DNA of 64,000 nt from Micromonospora trifolii (GTDB taxonomy: Bacteria > Actinomycetota > Actinomycetes > Mycobacteriales > Micromonosporaceae), in contig NZ_JAKKFD010000014.1 of assembly GCF_022229005.1 (NCBI RefSeq), positions 32,587-96,586 of the forward strand, read 5' to 3'. Both the position numbers and the translations under genes were made by a program. Numbering within the stretch: the stretch's first letter is position 1; each line of letters begins with the position of its first letter. Positions 16,329-25,577 of this stretch are shown piece by piece. A model generated the notes under the pieces. The model had not been told where the DNA came from. It made no database searches and saw nothing but the letters and a program-made list of their open reading frames with translations.

Positions 16329-17537
16329 ATGGCTGACATCGTGCTGGACAAGGTGAGCAAGAGCTTCCCGGACGGGACCGTCGCCGTGCAGGACGTCGAC
16401 CTGGAGATCGCCGACGGCGAGTTCGTGATCCTGGTCGGGCCCTCGGGCTGCGGTAAGTCCACCACCCTCAACATGATCGCCGGGCTGGAGGACATCAGCT
16501 CCGGTGAGCTGCGCATCGCCGGGCAGCGGGTCAACGACAAGGCCCCCCGGGACCGGGACATCGCCATGGTGTTCCAGTCGTACGCGCTGTACCCGAACAT
16601 GACGGTGCGGGAGAACATGGCGTTCCCGTTGCGGTTGGCGAAGCTCGACAAGGAGACCATCGACCGCAAGGTCGACGAGGCGGCGAAGGTGCTGGAGCTG
16701 ACCTCGCTGCTGGACCGCAAGCCGGCCAACCTCTCCGGTGGTCAGCGTCAGCGGGTGGCGATGGGCCGGGCGATCGTCCGCCAGCCGAAGGCGTTCCTGA
16801 TGGACGAGCCGTTGTCCAACCTCGACGCCAAGCTGCGGGTGCAGATGCGCACAGTGGTGTCCCGTCTGCAGAAGCAACTCGGCACCACCACCGTCTACGT
16901 CACCCACGACCAGACCGAGGCGATGACCCTCGGCGACCGCGTGGTGATCATGCGCGGGGGCGCGGTGCAGCAGGTCGGGCCGCCACAGGAGCTGTACGAC
17001 CACCCGAAGAACCTCTTCGTGGCCGGCTTCATCGGCTCGCCGTCGATGAACTTCCTGCACGCCGCCGTTCAGGACGGCGAGCTGCACACCGCCCTGGGCA
17101 CGGTGCCGATCGGGGACCGGGTCCGCCGGGAGTTGGAGGCGGCTGACGCGCCCCGTGAGCTGATCCTCGGTATCCGGCCGGAGCACTTCGAGGACGCCGA
17201 ACTGGTCGACGACGACACCCGTCGGCGGGGCATGGAGTTCGAGGCGCCGGTGGACATCGTCGAGTCGATGGGCTCGGACAAGTACGTGTACTTCACCGTC
17301 GAGGGGGAGAAGGCCAGCGCCGCCGAGTTGGAGGAGCTGGCCGCCGACGCGGGCGCCACCGACTTCGCCGGCGCCGGCGGCAACCTGGTGACCCGGCTGT
17401 CCGCCGAGTCCCCGGTGGCCGAGGGGCAGACGCGCCGAGTCTGGTTCAACCTGGAGAAGATCCACCTGTTCGACCCGGCCAACGGCCGCAACCTGACCCT
17501 GCACGAGGGCCGGGCCGCCGGAGCGCTCGCCGACTGA
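16329..17537 (+). CDS. ugpC: Sugar ABC transporter ATP-binding protein (UgpC/MsmK type)
   Basis: This is a 402-residue protein. Walker A is GPSGCGKST, the signature is LSGGQRQRVAMGRAIV, Walker B is AFLMDEPLSNLDA, with the switch His in VTHDQTEAM. A C-terminal regulatory/TOBE domain (about 240-390) marks the MalK/UgpC class. In many actinobacteria one such ATPase energises several sugar importers; here it is encoded inside the operon 10 bp after the MalG-type gene, so it probably serves this importer. Confidence 0.93.
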   Translation: MADIVLDKVSKSFPDGTVAVQDVDLEIADGEFVILVGPSGCGKSTTLNMIAGLEDISSGELRIAGQRVNDKAPRDRDIAMVFQSYALYPNMTVRENMAFPLRLAKLDKETIDRKVDEAAKVLELTSLLDRKPANLSGGQRQRVAMGRAIVRQPKAFLMDEPLSNLDAKLRVQMRTVVSRLQKQLGTTTVYVTHDQTEAMTLGDRVVIMRGGAVQQVGPPQELYDHPKNLFVAGFIGSPSMNFLHAAVQDGELHTALGTVPIGDRVRRELEAADAPRELILGIRPEHFEDAELVDDDTRRRGMEFEAPVDIVESMGSDKYVYFTVEGEKASAAELEELAADAGATDFAGAGGNLVTRLSAESPVAEGQTRRVWFNLEKIHLFDPANGRNLTLHEGRAAGALAD

Positions 17538-17546
17538 CAACCCGAT

Positions 17547-17625
17547 CGCGCCGATCTTGCACTTTCGGTTGCCGACACAGGTGGAATGCCCCTTGTGTCG
17601 GGGCAGGAAGTGCAAGATCGGCGCG
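17547..17625 (-). repeat. Palindromic intergenic repeat, copy B
   Basis: A perfect 18-bp inverted repeat (CGCGCCGATCTTGCACTT at 17547-17564 with 17608-17625) encloses a second perfect 8-bp stem (CCGACACA/TGTGTCGG). The core matches copy A at 9453-9532 in reverse orientation. It starts 10 bp after the ATPase stop and may also end that operon's transcript. Confidence 0.85.
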
Positions 17626-17709
17626 GCGGGGGTGGCGCGGCTTGTGTTCTGCGGTGTTGGGGCGGGCGTGGCATGGTGGTCGCAGGTCGCGTCGTGAAGC
17701 GGGGGACGG

Positions 17710-19719
17710 ATGAACCGACGATTGGCCGCGCTGGCCAACGCACACGGTGTTTCCACCTGGTACGAGGATTGGCGGCACCGCCGCGTCGATGTCGCACCGG
17801 AGACCGTGGTGGGTGTGCTGGGGCTGCTCGGCGTGGACGCCACCAGCCCGTCAGCGATCACCGACGCGCTCGCCGCCGCCCGTGCTGTCGACCGGAGCGC
17901 GCTGCCGGAGACGGTCGTGCTCACCCAGGGCCGCAGCCGGGCGCTGCCCGGCCCGGGGGTGGTGACCCTGGAGGACGGTGGCCGCCGCGCTGTCGACGGT
18001 GAGCTGCCGGCGGACCTGCCGCTGGGGTGGCACCGGCTGGCCTGCGCCGACCGGGACGTGACAGTGGTGGTGGTGCCGCGCCGGCTGCCGGTGCCGCCGT
18101 CGAGCTGGGGGTGGATGCTCCAGCTCTACGCGCTCACCTCGGAGCGTTCCTGGGGCATGGGCGACCTCGGTGACCTCGCCGAGTTCACCGGGTGGGCCGG
18201 TGCCAGCGGGGCGGGGCTGGTGCTGCTCAACCCGCTGCACGCGGTCGGGCCGGCGCACCCGGTGGCCACCTCACCGTATTCGCCGGCCAGTCGACGCTTC
18301 GTCAATCCGCTCTACCTGCGGGTCGGCGACACCGCCGCGTACCGGGCGGCGGACCCGGCGACCCGTGCGGTGGTCGACGCGTTGCGTCCCGACCGGGGGC
18401 GTCTGATCGACTATGACGAGGTGTGGGCCGCCAAGCGGCGCGCCCTGGAGTTGCTGCACCCGTACGCCCAGCCGGTGGATCTTGCCGCGGACCCGGCGTT
18501 GACCAGCTTCGCCACCTGGTGCGCGCTCGCCGAGCGGCACGGCAACGACTGGCGGGCCTGGCCGGCGGAACTGCACCACCCGGACGCCCCGGCGGTCGCC
18601 GAGCAGCGCCGGCAGCTCGCCGACCGGGTCGCCTTCCACGCCTGGCTGCAACACCTCTGCGACGAGCAGCTCGACGCCGTCACGGCGGCGGCCCGCTCGG
18701 CGGGGATGCCGGTCGGTGTCGTGCACGACCTGGCCGTGGGCATCGACCCGGGCGGCGCGGACGGGTGGCAGCTCGCCGACGTGCTGGCCCAGGGCGTGCG
18801 CGTCGGCGCGCCGCCGGACGACTTCAACCAGCTCGGCCAGGACTGGGGGCTCGCCGCGTGGCGCCCGGACCGGCTCGCCGCCACCGGCTACGCCGCGTAC
18901 CGGGACATGCTGCGCCGCGTCCTGCGGCACGCGGGTGGCCTGCGGGTCGACCACGTCGCCGGTCTGTGGCGACTGTGGTGGGTGCCGCCGGGCGGCGGCG
19001 CGGCCGAGGGCACCTACGTGCGCTACGACGCCGAGGCGATGCTCGGCATCCTCGCGTTGGAGGCGCACCGGGCCGGCGCCGTGGTGGTCGGTGAGGATCT
19101 CGGCACGGTCCAACCGGCGGTGACCCGAGGGTTGCGGGGGCGCAACATGCTCGGCTCGACAGTGCTGTGGTTCGCGCGTGACGAGGCCGGTGACTTCGTT
19201 TCGCCGGCCCGGTGGCCGCGCAACGCCCTCGCCACGATCTCCACCCACGACCTGCCCACCGCGCCGGGTTTCCTCACCGGTGAGCACGTGCGGGTGCGCG
19301 ACGAGTTGAAGCTGCTCGGCACCGACGTGGCGGTGGAGCGGGCCCGCGCCGCCGCCGACCGGGACCGGCTGCTCACGATGCTGGCCGCCGAGAACCTGCT
19401 GCCCGAGCCGGCTGCGACCGCCGATCCGGCATTGCCCGAGGCGACTGGGGCGCCCGACGACGGCGAGGTGGTGGTGGCGATGCACGCCGCGCTCGCGGCC
19501 AGCCCGACCCGGCTGCTCGGCGTCTCCCTCTACGACGTGCTGGGCGAGGTGCGCCAACCCAACATGCCGGGCACTGTGGACGAGTATCCGAACTGGCGGC
19601 TGCCGCTGCCGGCCAGCGTGGCGCAGATCCGCGCGGACCCCCGGGTGGCCCGGATCGTCGACCTGCTCAGCGCCGCCCGCCCGCGACCGGCCGACCCGAC
19701 GCCAGCCGCCGAGGAGTGA
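17710..19719 (+). CDS. malQ: 4-alpha-glucanotransferase (amylomaltase, GH77)
   Basis: This is a 669-residue protein of the usual actinobacterial length with an N-terminal accessory domain (about 1-135). The GH77 core includes WGMGDLGDLAEF, SPYSPASRRFVNPLYL, the nucleophile Asp in LRVDHVAGLWRL, the acid/base Glu in VVGEDLGTV and the third acid in STHDLPT. It transfers alpha-1,4-glucan segments, remodelling imported maltodextrins. It follows the ABC importer genes in the same direction, 172 bp away across a palindromic repeat, so it is functionally linked but may have its own promoter. The start is ATG 17710. Confidence 0.94.
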   Translation: MNRRLAALANAHGVSTWYEDWRHRRVDVAPETVVGVLGLLGVDATSPSAITDALAAARAVDRSALPETVVLTQGRSRALPGPGVVTLEDGGRRAVDGELPADLPLGWHRLACADRDVTVVVVPRRLPVPPSSWGWMLQLYALTSERSWGMGDLGDLAEFTGWAGASGAGLVLLNPLHAVGPAHPVATSPYSPASRRFVNPLYLRVGDTAAYRAADPATRAVVDALRPDRGRLIDYDEVWAAKRRALELLHPYAQPVDLAADPALTSFATWCALAERHGNDWRAWPAELHHPDAPAVAEQRRQLADRVAFHAWLQHLCDEQLDAVTAAARSAGMPVGVVHDLAVGIDPGGADGWQLADVLAQGVRVGAPPDDFNQLGQDWGLAAWRPDRLAATGYAAYRDMLRRVLRHAGGLRVDHVAGLWRLWWVPPGGGAAEGTYVRYDAEAMLGILALEAHRAGAVVVGEDLGTVQPAVTRGLRGRNMLGSTVLWFARDEAGDFVSPARWPRNALATISTHDLPTAPGFLTGEHVRVRDELKLLGTDVAVERARAAADRDRLLTMLAAENLLPEPAATADPALPEATGAPDDGEVVVAMHAALAASPTRLLGVSLYDVLGEVRQPNMPGTVDEYPNWRLPLPASVAQIRADPRVARIVDLLSAARPRPADPTPAAEE

Positions 19720-19729
19720 CGGGGCCTGC

Positions 19730-20839
19730 TCAGGTCAGCCAGTCGAAGCGGGCCGGCAACCCGAGGAAGTCGGCGTAGCGTTCGAGCGCCTGCTCCACCC
19801 GGACCCGCGCGGCGACGTCGAGTGTCGTGAGCGGCTGGATCGTCACTGTGACAGCGGTGCGGCCGACCTTGCGCTTCCACACGCCCACCACGCGACCGGC
19901 GCGGACCACTGTGGCCTGGAAGATGCCGTTGTTGCCCGGCACCACTGCCGCCTGGTGGGCGGGGTCGAGCATCAACGTGCGGTCCCGGAAGCCGAGCAGG
20001 TACTCGTCGAAGCCGGGCAGCGCCAGCACATCGTCAAGCGTCGGGCGTGGCGCGTCGGCCAGTGCCGCGTCGACGTACATCGGTGTGCCGTCGACGCGTA
20101 CCGTGCTCAGCGCATCGTCGGCGGCGGCCAGGCCGCGCCGGGCGTCGGTCACTGTGAGGCCGCTCCACCCGGCGAACTCGCGGTCGGTGACCGGGCCGTG
20201 CCCGCGGACGTAGCGGTGGGCGAGCAGTGCCAGCGCCTCGTCGCGCTCCAGCCGATGGGACGTGGGTGCCCACTCGTCGAGCAGGGCGAAGGTCTGCTCG
20301 GTGCCGACGTTCGGCGCCACGCAGGTCACGCCGCGAACGCTGGCATACCACAGCAGGTGGTAGCCGCGTTGCCCGTCGGTGCCCAGGCCGGCCGCCCGCA
20401 GGGTGGCCAGGCACTGCGCGCGGGTGAGTCGACCGCCGCCGGCCAGCGCGGTGCCGAGGACGTCCGCCGCCCGGTCCGCGTCGGCCTCGGTGAGCCCGAG
20501 CTGCGCCCGCCGGGTCGCCACGCCGGCCAGGGACCGTACGCCGGTCAACTCCAGCATCCAGCGGGCGTCGGCCGGCGGAACGAGGTGCACTGTGCCCCGC
20601 ATCGGCCAGGTGCGCAGCGCCTCGCGCCGCTCCAACGCCGCCTGCACGTCGGTCATGCGGTGACCGGGGAGCCGGGCGCCGAGCGACCACAGCCCGCTGG
20701 CCAGATCCTGTGCCTGCATCGCGCCGAACCACTCGACCACCTCGGCGACGGTGCCGGGTCGGGTGCTCGGGTGTGGGCGCAGCAGCAGGCTGGTCATCCG
20801 CAGCGCCAGCGCGTCGGCCGCGCTGAGGTCGACAGGCAT
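19730..20839 (-). CDS. Winged-helix DNA-binding domain-containing protein
   Basis: This is a 369-residue protein of the AlkZ/DUF1006-like winged-helix family: LRMTSLLLRPH at the N-terminus, WFGAMQAQDLASGLWSLGAR, then TWPMRGTVHLVPPADARWML and LDEYLLG-like segment LPGFDEYLLGFRDR. Related proteins include the DNA interstrand crosslink glycosylase AlkZ, whose QxQ/QxD motif appears here as MQAQDLASG. DNA repair is thus a plausible but unproven role. The ATG at 20839 has AGGAGC-like purines upstream. It is convergent with malQ. Confidence 0.85.
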   Translation of the reverse strand: MPVDLSAADALALRMTSLLLRPHPSTRPGTVAEVVEWFGAMQAQDLASGLWSLGARLPGHRMTDVQAALERREALRTWPMRGTVHLVPPADARWMLELTGVRSLAGVATRRAQLGLTEADADRAADVLGTALAGGGRLTRAQCLATLRAAGLGTDGQRGYHLLWYASVRGVTCVAPNVGTEQTFALLDEWAPTSHRLERDEALALLAHRYVRGHGPVTDREFAGWSGLTVTDARRGLAAADDALSTVRVDGTPMYVDAALADAPRPTLDDVLALPGFDEYLLGFRDRTLMLDPAHQAAVVPGNNGIFQATVVRAGRVVGVWKRKVGRTAVTVTIQPLTTLDVAARVRVEQALERYADFLGLPARFDWLT

Positions 20840-20977
20840 CGGGCGCTCCTTCTGGTGGCCGGGCGGCCAGCCTAGGACCGACCACCGACACTCCTGCTGG
20901 TGGGAGGCGTAACGGCGGTCGTCGGGGGAATGCGGCTCGCCGGAAGTGCGCGCGCCGCGCGTACGGAAGGGAAGCTC

Positions 20978-21370
20978 ATGACTGCCGCAAGCGAGCCGGC
21001 GCGGGGCGCCGGCGTGACGGCCGGGTCCCGCAGCCATCGGGGGGACGCCCGCGCGAAGACGAGCGCCGCGGCGACCTTCGCCCTGGTGTTCGGAGTGGCC
21101 GCCCTGTTCAGCGTGTTGACGGCGATCCTCGCCTGGCTGGGGTTGGTGCTCGGCATCATCGGGATCATCCTCGGCATCGTGGGCCTCAAGATGGCCCGCC
21201 GACCCGGGGTCACCGGTCGTGGCGTGTCGATCGGCGGCCTGGTGCTCAGCATCCTGGCCGTGCTGATCGGCCTCGGTCTGGCCGCGGGGATCACCACGTT
21301 CGTCAACAACGAGAACGCTGTGGACCGCCTCCAGACCCAGGTCGACAAGCTACGCGACAAGATCGACTGA
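20978..21370 (+). CDS. DUF4190 domain membrane protein
   Basis: This is a 130-residue protein. A polar N-terminus (about 1-38) precedes two hydrophobic blocks (about 40-75 and 88-112) with the glycine-rich GLVLGIIGIILGIVGLKMAR pattern of DUF4190. A short coiled segment (VDRLQTQVDKLRDKID) ends the protein. Topology predicts two membrane spans with both ends on one side. The start is ATG 20978 with AGGGAAG upstream. Function unknown. Confidence 0.8.
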   Translation: MTAASEPARGAGVTAGSRSHRGDARAKTSAAATFALVFGVAALFSVLTAILAWLGLVLGIIGIILGIVGLKMARRPGVTGRGVSIGGLVLSILAVLIGLGLAAGITTFVNNENAVDRLQTQVDKLRDKID

Positions 21371-21434
21371 CCGGCGGGTGCCGGTCTGGGCCGGCCCGCC
21401 ACCCGTTCCGGTCGGCCCCAGTAGGGTGGGCGGC

Positions 21435-22193
21435 GTGCTCCGCCAGGTCACCGCGATCCGTTACGTCACCCCGCTGCGCGAGGGTGGGTCGCTGCCGGGC
21501 GTGGTGGAGGCCGACGACCTGGGCACCTACGTGGCGAAGTTCCGGGGCGCCGGGCAGGGGCCCAAGGCGCTGATCGCCGAGGTGATCTGCGGTGAGCTGG
21601 CGCGCCGGCTGGGGTTGCGGGTGCCGCCGCTGGTGGTCCTCGACATCGACCCGGTGATCGGGCGGGCCGAGCCCGACCAGGAGGTGCAGGAGCTGCTGCG
21701 CAACAGCGGCGGCGCCAACCTCGGGATGGACTTCCTGCCCGGGGCGCTGGGCTTCGACCCGGTGGCGCACCCCGTCGACCCGGAGCTGGCCTCCCGGGTG
21801 CTCTGGTTCGACGCGTACGTGGAGAACGTCGACCGGAGTTGGCGCAACCCGAACCTGCTCGTCTGGCACCGGGAGCTGTGGCTGATCGACCACGGCGCCT
21901 CGCTGTACTTCCACCACAACTGGCCGCGCGCCGAGGCCGCCGTGCACCGGGCCTACCGCGCGGAGGATCACGTGCTGGCGCCGTACGCGTCGCGGCTGGC
22001 CGAGGCCGACGCCGAACTGGCTCCCCAGGTCACCCCGGAGCTGCTCGCCGAGGTGCTGACCCTGGTGCCGGAGGAGTGGTTGACCGCCGCCGACTTCGAG
22101 ACGGCCGACGCGGCGCGCGGCGCGTACCTGGATCACCTGTCCCGCCGGGTCGCCCGCACGGCCGACTGGCTGCCATCGGGGAGCGGGGCATGA
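21435..22193 (+). CDS. HipA-like kinase family protein
   Basis: This is a 252-residue protein, shorter than full HipA toxins (about 430). It carries the C-terminal kinase lobe features: YVAKFRG for the nucleotide-binding Lys, catalytic loop NVDRSWRNPNLL and metal-binding IDHGASL. The N-terminal HipA domain is absent and no HipB gene is adjacent. Instead it overlaps the DUF3037 gene by 4 bp (ATGA), a recurrent pairing. GTG 21435 is the likely start. A protein- or small-molecule kinase role is plausible; the target is unknown. Confidence 0.85.
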   Translation: MLRQVTAIRYVTPLREGGSLPGVVEADDLGTYVAKFRGAGQGPKALIAEVICGELARRLGLRVPPLVVLDIDPVIGRAEPDQEVQELLRNSGGANLGMDFLPGALGFDPVAHPVDPELASRVLWFDAYVENVDRSWRNPNLLVWHRELWLIDHGASLYFHHNWPRAEAAVHRAYRAEDHVLAPYASRLAEADAELAPQVTPELLAEVLTLVPEEWLTAADFETADAARGAYLDHLSRRVARTADWLPSGSGA

Positions 22194-22558
22194 GGCAACC
22201 CTTCGAGTACGCGCTGATCCGGCTCGTGCCCCGCATCGAGCGCGGCGAGCAGATCAACGTCGGGGTGTTGCTCTACTGCCAGCAGCTCGACTTCCTGGCC
22301 GCGCGGACGCACCTGGACGCCGACCGGGTTCGCGCGCTGGCACCCGACGTCGACCTGCCAGCCGTGGCCGCGGTGCTCGACTCCTGGGACCGGACCTGCT
22401 CCGGTGACGGGCCGGCGACCCGGATGCGACTCGGTGAGCGGTTCCACTGGCTGGCCGCGCCACGCAGCACGATGATCCAGACCGGGCCGGTGCACACCGG
22501 CCTCACCGTCGACCCGGCGGCCGAGCTGGACCGGCTGATGGCGACCCTGGTCCGCTGA
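22190..22558 (+). CDS. DUF3037 family protein
   Basis: This is a 122-residue protein. It has the family pattern EYALIRLVPRIERGEQINVG near the N-terminus and ends with TGLTVDPAAELDRLMATLV. Its ATG overlaps the stop of the HipA-like kinase gene, so the two are translationally coupled and probably act together. DUF3037 has no established activity. The 293-bp gap after it holds inverted GC-rich segments but no gene I can support. Confidence 0.85.
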   Translation: MRQPFEYALIRLVPRIERGEQINVGVLLYCQQLDFLAARTHLDADRVRALAPDVDLPAVAAVLDSWDRTCSGDGPATRMRLGERFHWLAAPRSTMIQTGPVHTGLTVDPAAELDRLMATLVR

Positions 22559-22851
22559 ATCGAAGCGGGGCGGGGGAGCGGTGATCGTCCCCTGATCGCG
22601 CTACGCCAGCGCCGTTGCCGGCGGAGCGCGATCCCCCGTTCAGGTGCCCGGTGCGGGGCGGCGGCTCGATCCCGCCGGCACCGATGGCATCAGGATCGTC
22701 GTCCGCGCGCGACGTCGGGCCGGAACGACCGGGAAGTTGCGGAAAACTTGAGCCGGCGGACCGGTAGCCGGGACCGCCTCGGGCTGTCGTTAGAGCACGT
22801 CCGCAGCGGGTAGTCGCGGGAGCTGATCCGAGACGAGAAGGGGACACTCTG

Positions 22852-23469
22852 ATGGCTGCCCAGACCAAGGTAGCGGTGATCTACTACAGCGCCACCGGCA
22901 TCACGTACCAGATGGCGCAGGCCGTGTGTGAGGCTGCCGGGGACGCCGGCGCCGACGTGCGCCTGCGCAAGGTGCGCGAGTTGGCGCCGGACGAGGCGAT
23001 CCGCTCCAACTCCGGCTGGCAGGCGCACCGCCTGGAGACCCAGGACGTGCCCGAGGCGATGGTCGACGACCTGGCCTGGGCCGACGTGGTGATCCTCGGC
23101 GCGCCGACCCGGTACGGCATGGTCGCGGCGCAGCTGAAGCAGTTCATCGACACCACTGGCCCGCTCTGGGCCCAGGGCGCGCTGGCCAACAAGGTCTACT
23201 CCGCCTTCACCTCGACGGCGACCTCGCACGGCGGGCAGGAGACCACGCTGACCTCGCTGTTCAACGTGTTCTACCACTGGGGTGGAGTGGTGGTCACCCC
23301 CGGTTACACCGACACCAGCCAGTTCATCGCCGGCAACCCGTACGGCCCCTCGCACACCAGCAACAACGGCGAGATCGCCCCGGACGCCGTGGCGCTCGGG
23401 GCCTGCGCGCTCACCGCCCGGCGCGCCGTGCAGATGGGTGCCGCGCTGAAGGTGGGCCTGGCCGGTTGA
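22852..23469 (+). CDS. wrbA: NAD(P)H:quinone oxidoreductase, flavodoxin-like (WrbA)
   Basis: This is a 205-residue protein with FMN-binding flavodoxin features: VIYYSATGITYQMAQAV for the phosphate loop, APTRYGMVAAQLKQFIDTTG and TSTATSHGGQETT for the FMN ring contacts. WrbA reduces quinones by two electrons and protects against redox stress. The length matches the family. The start is ATG 22852 with GAGAAGGGG upstream. It is convergent with trpEG. Confidence 0.94.
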   Translation: MAAQTKVAVIYYSATGITYQMAQAVCEAAGDAGADVRLRKVRELAPDEAIRSNSGWQAHRLETQDVPEAMVDDLAWADVVILGAPTRYGMVAAQLKQFIDTTGPLWAQGALANKVYSAFTSTATSHGGQETTLTSLFNVFYHWGGVVVTPGYTDTSQFIAGNPYGPSHTSNNGEIAPDAVALGACALTARRAVQMGAALKVGLAG

Positions 23470-23564
23470 GCGGCTGACGGACAAGGGCGACCGGCGGCGC
23501 GGGCGGGGGCTCTCGGCCCGTCCGCGCCGCCGGTCGCTCCAGCCCTACCCGCGGGCCGGGGCGA

Positions 23565-25487
23565 CTATGCGCCTGGGCGCGTCGCGGACAGCTCGTCCGG
23601 GCGCGGCGCGGGCAGCAGCTCGGTCACCAGCTCACTGAGCACGGCGAGCCCGTCCGGGCTGAGCACCGACTCCGCGTGGAACTGCACCCCGGCGAAGCCG
23701 GGCCCCCGCAGGGCGTGCACGGCACCGTCGCCGGGGTCGCGGGCCAGCTCCACCGGCCCGTACGCGGTGGTCAGCCGGTCGGTCTCGGCGCGGGCGGTGA
23801 ACGTCGAGTAGAACCCGACCCGGCGGGTCCGGCCGAACAGCTGCACCTCCCGCTGCAACCCCTGATAGGGCGCGTCCCGGCGGTGCAGCGTCAGCCCCAG
23901 CAGCCCGGCCAGCACCTGATGGCCGAGGCAGACCGCGAGGGTGGGGCGGCCGGCGGCCAGCAGTCCGCTCAGCAGCTTGCGCAGCGCCAGCATCTTCGGC
24001 TCGTCCGCGCTGCCCGGGTCGCCTGGCCCGGGACCGACGACCACCAGGTCGTAGTCGTCGACCGGGCCGCTCGCGTGCCACTGGCGGGTGGTCACCGCGA
24101 GACCCAACGCGCTCAGTTGGTGCGCCAGCATTCCGGTGAAGGTGTCCTCGGCGTCCACGATCAACACCCGGCGGCCGACCAGTGCGGGCAGTCCGGGTGC
24201 GTCCGGTGACCGCTGGTCCAGCCAGAACCGCGCCAGCGGCGCGTTGCGCGCGGCCAGCGCGTCGCGTACCGCCGGGTCGTCGGCCAGCCGCGCGACCGGC
24301 CCGCGGTCGCCGACGGTCGCCGCCGGCCCGAGGCCGAGCGCGGCCAGCACCCCGGCGGCCTTGGCGTGCGTCTCGGCCACCTCGCCGGCCGCCGTCGAGT
24401 GCCGGACCAGTGTCGCGCCGACCGGCACCCGCAGTCGACCGGTGGGGGAGAGCTCGGCGGTCCGGATCAGGATCGGGGCGTCGAGGGTCTGCCGGCCGGC
24501 GTCGTCGTGGCCGAGCAGCGCCAGCACGCCCCCGTAGTAGCCCCGACCCCGGCGCTCGTGCCGGGCGATCACCCGGCAGGCGTTCTCGATCGGGCTGCCC
24601 GTCACGGTGGGCGCGAACATCGTCTCGCGCAGCACCTCCCGCACGTCGCGGGTGCCCCGCCCGGCGAGCAGGTACTCGGTGTGCGCCAGGTGCGACATCT
24701 CCTTGAGGTACGGCCCGATCACCTGCCCACCGTGCTCGGCGACGGTGGCCATCATCTTCAGCTCCTCGTCGAGCACCATGTACAGCTCTTCGGTCTCCTT
24801 CTCATCGGCGAGGAAACGCAGCAGGGCCGCCCGGTCGGCGACGCCACCGGGGCAGCGGAAGGTGCCGCTGATCGGGTTCATCATCACCAGTCCGTCGTCG
24901 ACGCTGACGTGCCGCTCCGGGCTGGCGCCGACCAGCGTCCGGGTGCCGGTGTGCACCACGAACGTCCAGTACGCGCCGCGTTCGGCGATCAGCAGCCGGC
25001 GCAGCGCGGCCAGCGCGGCAGCCAGCGGCGGGCCCTGCACTGTGGCGTGCAGGGCGCGGTGGATGACGAAGTTGGCGCCCTCGCCGCGGCCGATCTCCTC
25101 GGACAGCACCCGCTGCACCGTCCGGGCGTACTCCTCGTCGCTGACGTCGAAGCCGGCGTCGGTGGTGCGCACCGGTTCGTCGGGCAGCGCGGCGAGGGCG
25201 TCGGTCAGCGTGATCCGTTGGTGCTCGCGGACCTGGAGGAACTCCAGCGGGGCGCCGTCGTCGACGCAGGCGAACCCGCGTTCGGTGATCTGCCGGTACG
25301 GCACCAGGGCCAGCGTCCGCGCCCCGGGCGAACCCGCCGGCAGCGGGAGGTCGGTGAGCTCATCGACGGTGTCCACCGGGCCGGTGAACAGGTCCAGGTC
25401 GTCAGCGCCCTCGCGGCGCAGCAGCGCGAAGGGGCCGGGTTCGACGCCGCGCGCGACGGCGGCGAGCAGGTCGGTCAGGTGGGTCAT
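23565..25487 (-). CDS. trpEG: Fused anthranilate synthase (TrpE and TrpG in one chain)
   Basis: This is a 640-residue protein. The chorismate-binding half (about 1-420) includes MNPISGTFRCPG, ETEELYMVLDEELKMMA and MFAPTVTGSPIENACRVI. The glutamine amidotransferase half (about 430-630) has the oxyanion loop VVGPGPGDPG, the nucleophile in LAVCLGHQVL and the His-Glu pair in VQFHAESVLS. It makes anthranilate from chorismate and glutamine. PhzE (phenazine pathway) has the same fusion and cannot be excluded by length, but the Trp-rich leader peptide and attenuator upstream and the lack of phenazine genes favour a tryptophan role. The start is ATG 25487. Confidence 0.88.
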   Translation of the reverse strand: MTHLTDLLAAVARGVEPGPFALLRREGADDLDLFTGPVDTVDELTDLPLPAGSPGARTLALVPYRQITERGFACVDDGAPLEFLQVREHQRITLTDALAALPDEPVRTTDAGFDVSDEEYARTVQRVLSEEIGRGEGANFVIHRALHATVQGPPLAAALAALRRLLIAERGAYWTFVVHTGTRTLVGASPERHVSVDDGLVMMNPISGTFRCPGGVADRAALLRFLADEKETEELYMVLDEELKMMATVAEHGGQVIGPYLKEMSHLAHTEYLLAGRGTRDVREVLRETMFAPTVTGSPIENACRVIARHERRGRGYYGGVLALLGHDDAGRQTLDAPILIRTAELSPTGRLRVPVGATLVRHSTAAGEVAETHAKAAGVLAALGLGPAATVGDRGPVARLADDPAVRDALAARNAPLARFWLDQRSPDAPGLPALVGRRVLIVDAEDTFTGMLAHQLSALGLAVTTRQWHASGPVDDYDLVVVGPGPGDPGSADEPKMLALRKLLSGLLAAGRPTLAVCLGHQVLAGLLGLTLHRRDAPYQGLQREVQLFGRTRRVGFYSTFTARAETDRLTTAYGPVELARDPGDGAVHALRGPGFAGVQFHAESVLSPDGLAVLSELVTELLPAPRPDELSATRPGA

Positions 25488-25507
25488 CGGAGTCTCCGTC
25501 GGGCTGG

Positions 25508-25527
25508 GGGCCGCCGTCGGGCGGCCC
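25508..25527 (-). terminator. Attenuator terminator hairpin before trpEG
   Basis: Leftward, GGGCCGCC pairs perfectly with GGCGGCCC across a 4-nt loop, 20 bp before the trpEG start and 51 bp after the leader peptide stop. An upstream GGCGGTC-type segment (near 25545-25555) could pair with the first arm as an antiterminator; that alternative pairing is inferred. There is no T-tract. Confidence 0.55.
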
Positions 25528-25577
25528 TCCGGCCGGGAGATCCGGCGACCGCCTCGATGGCGGCCGCGTGGATGGAG

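Noticed and set aside
23565..25487. PhzE (phenazine pathway) as the call for the fused synthase
   Set aside because: Same domain order and length, but the Trp leader peptide and absence of phenazine genes favour TrpEG.
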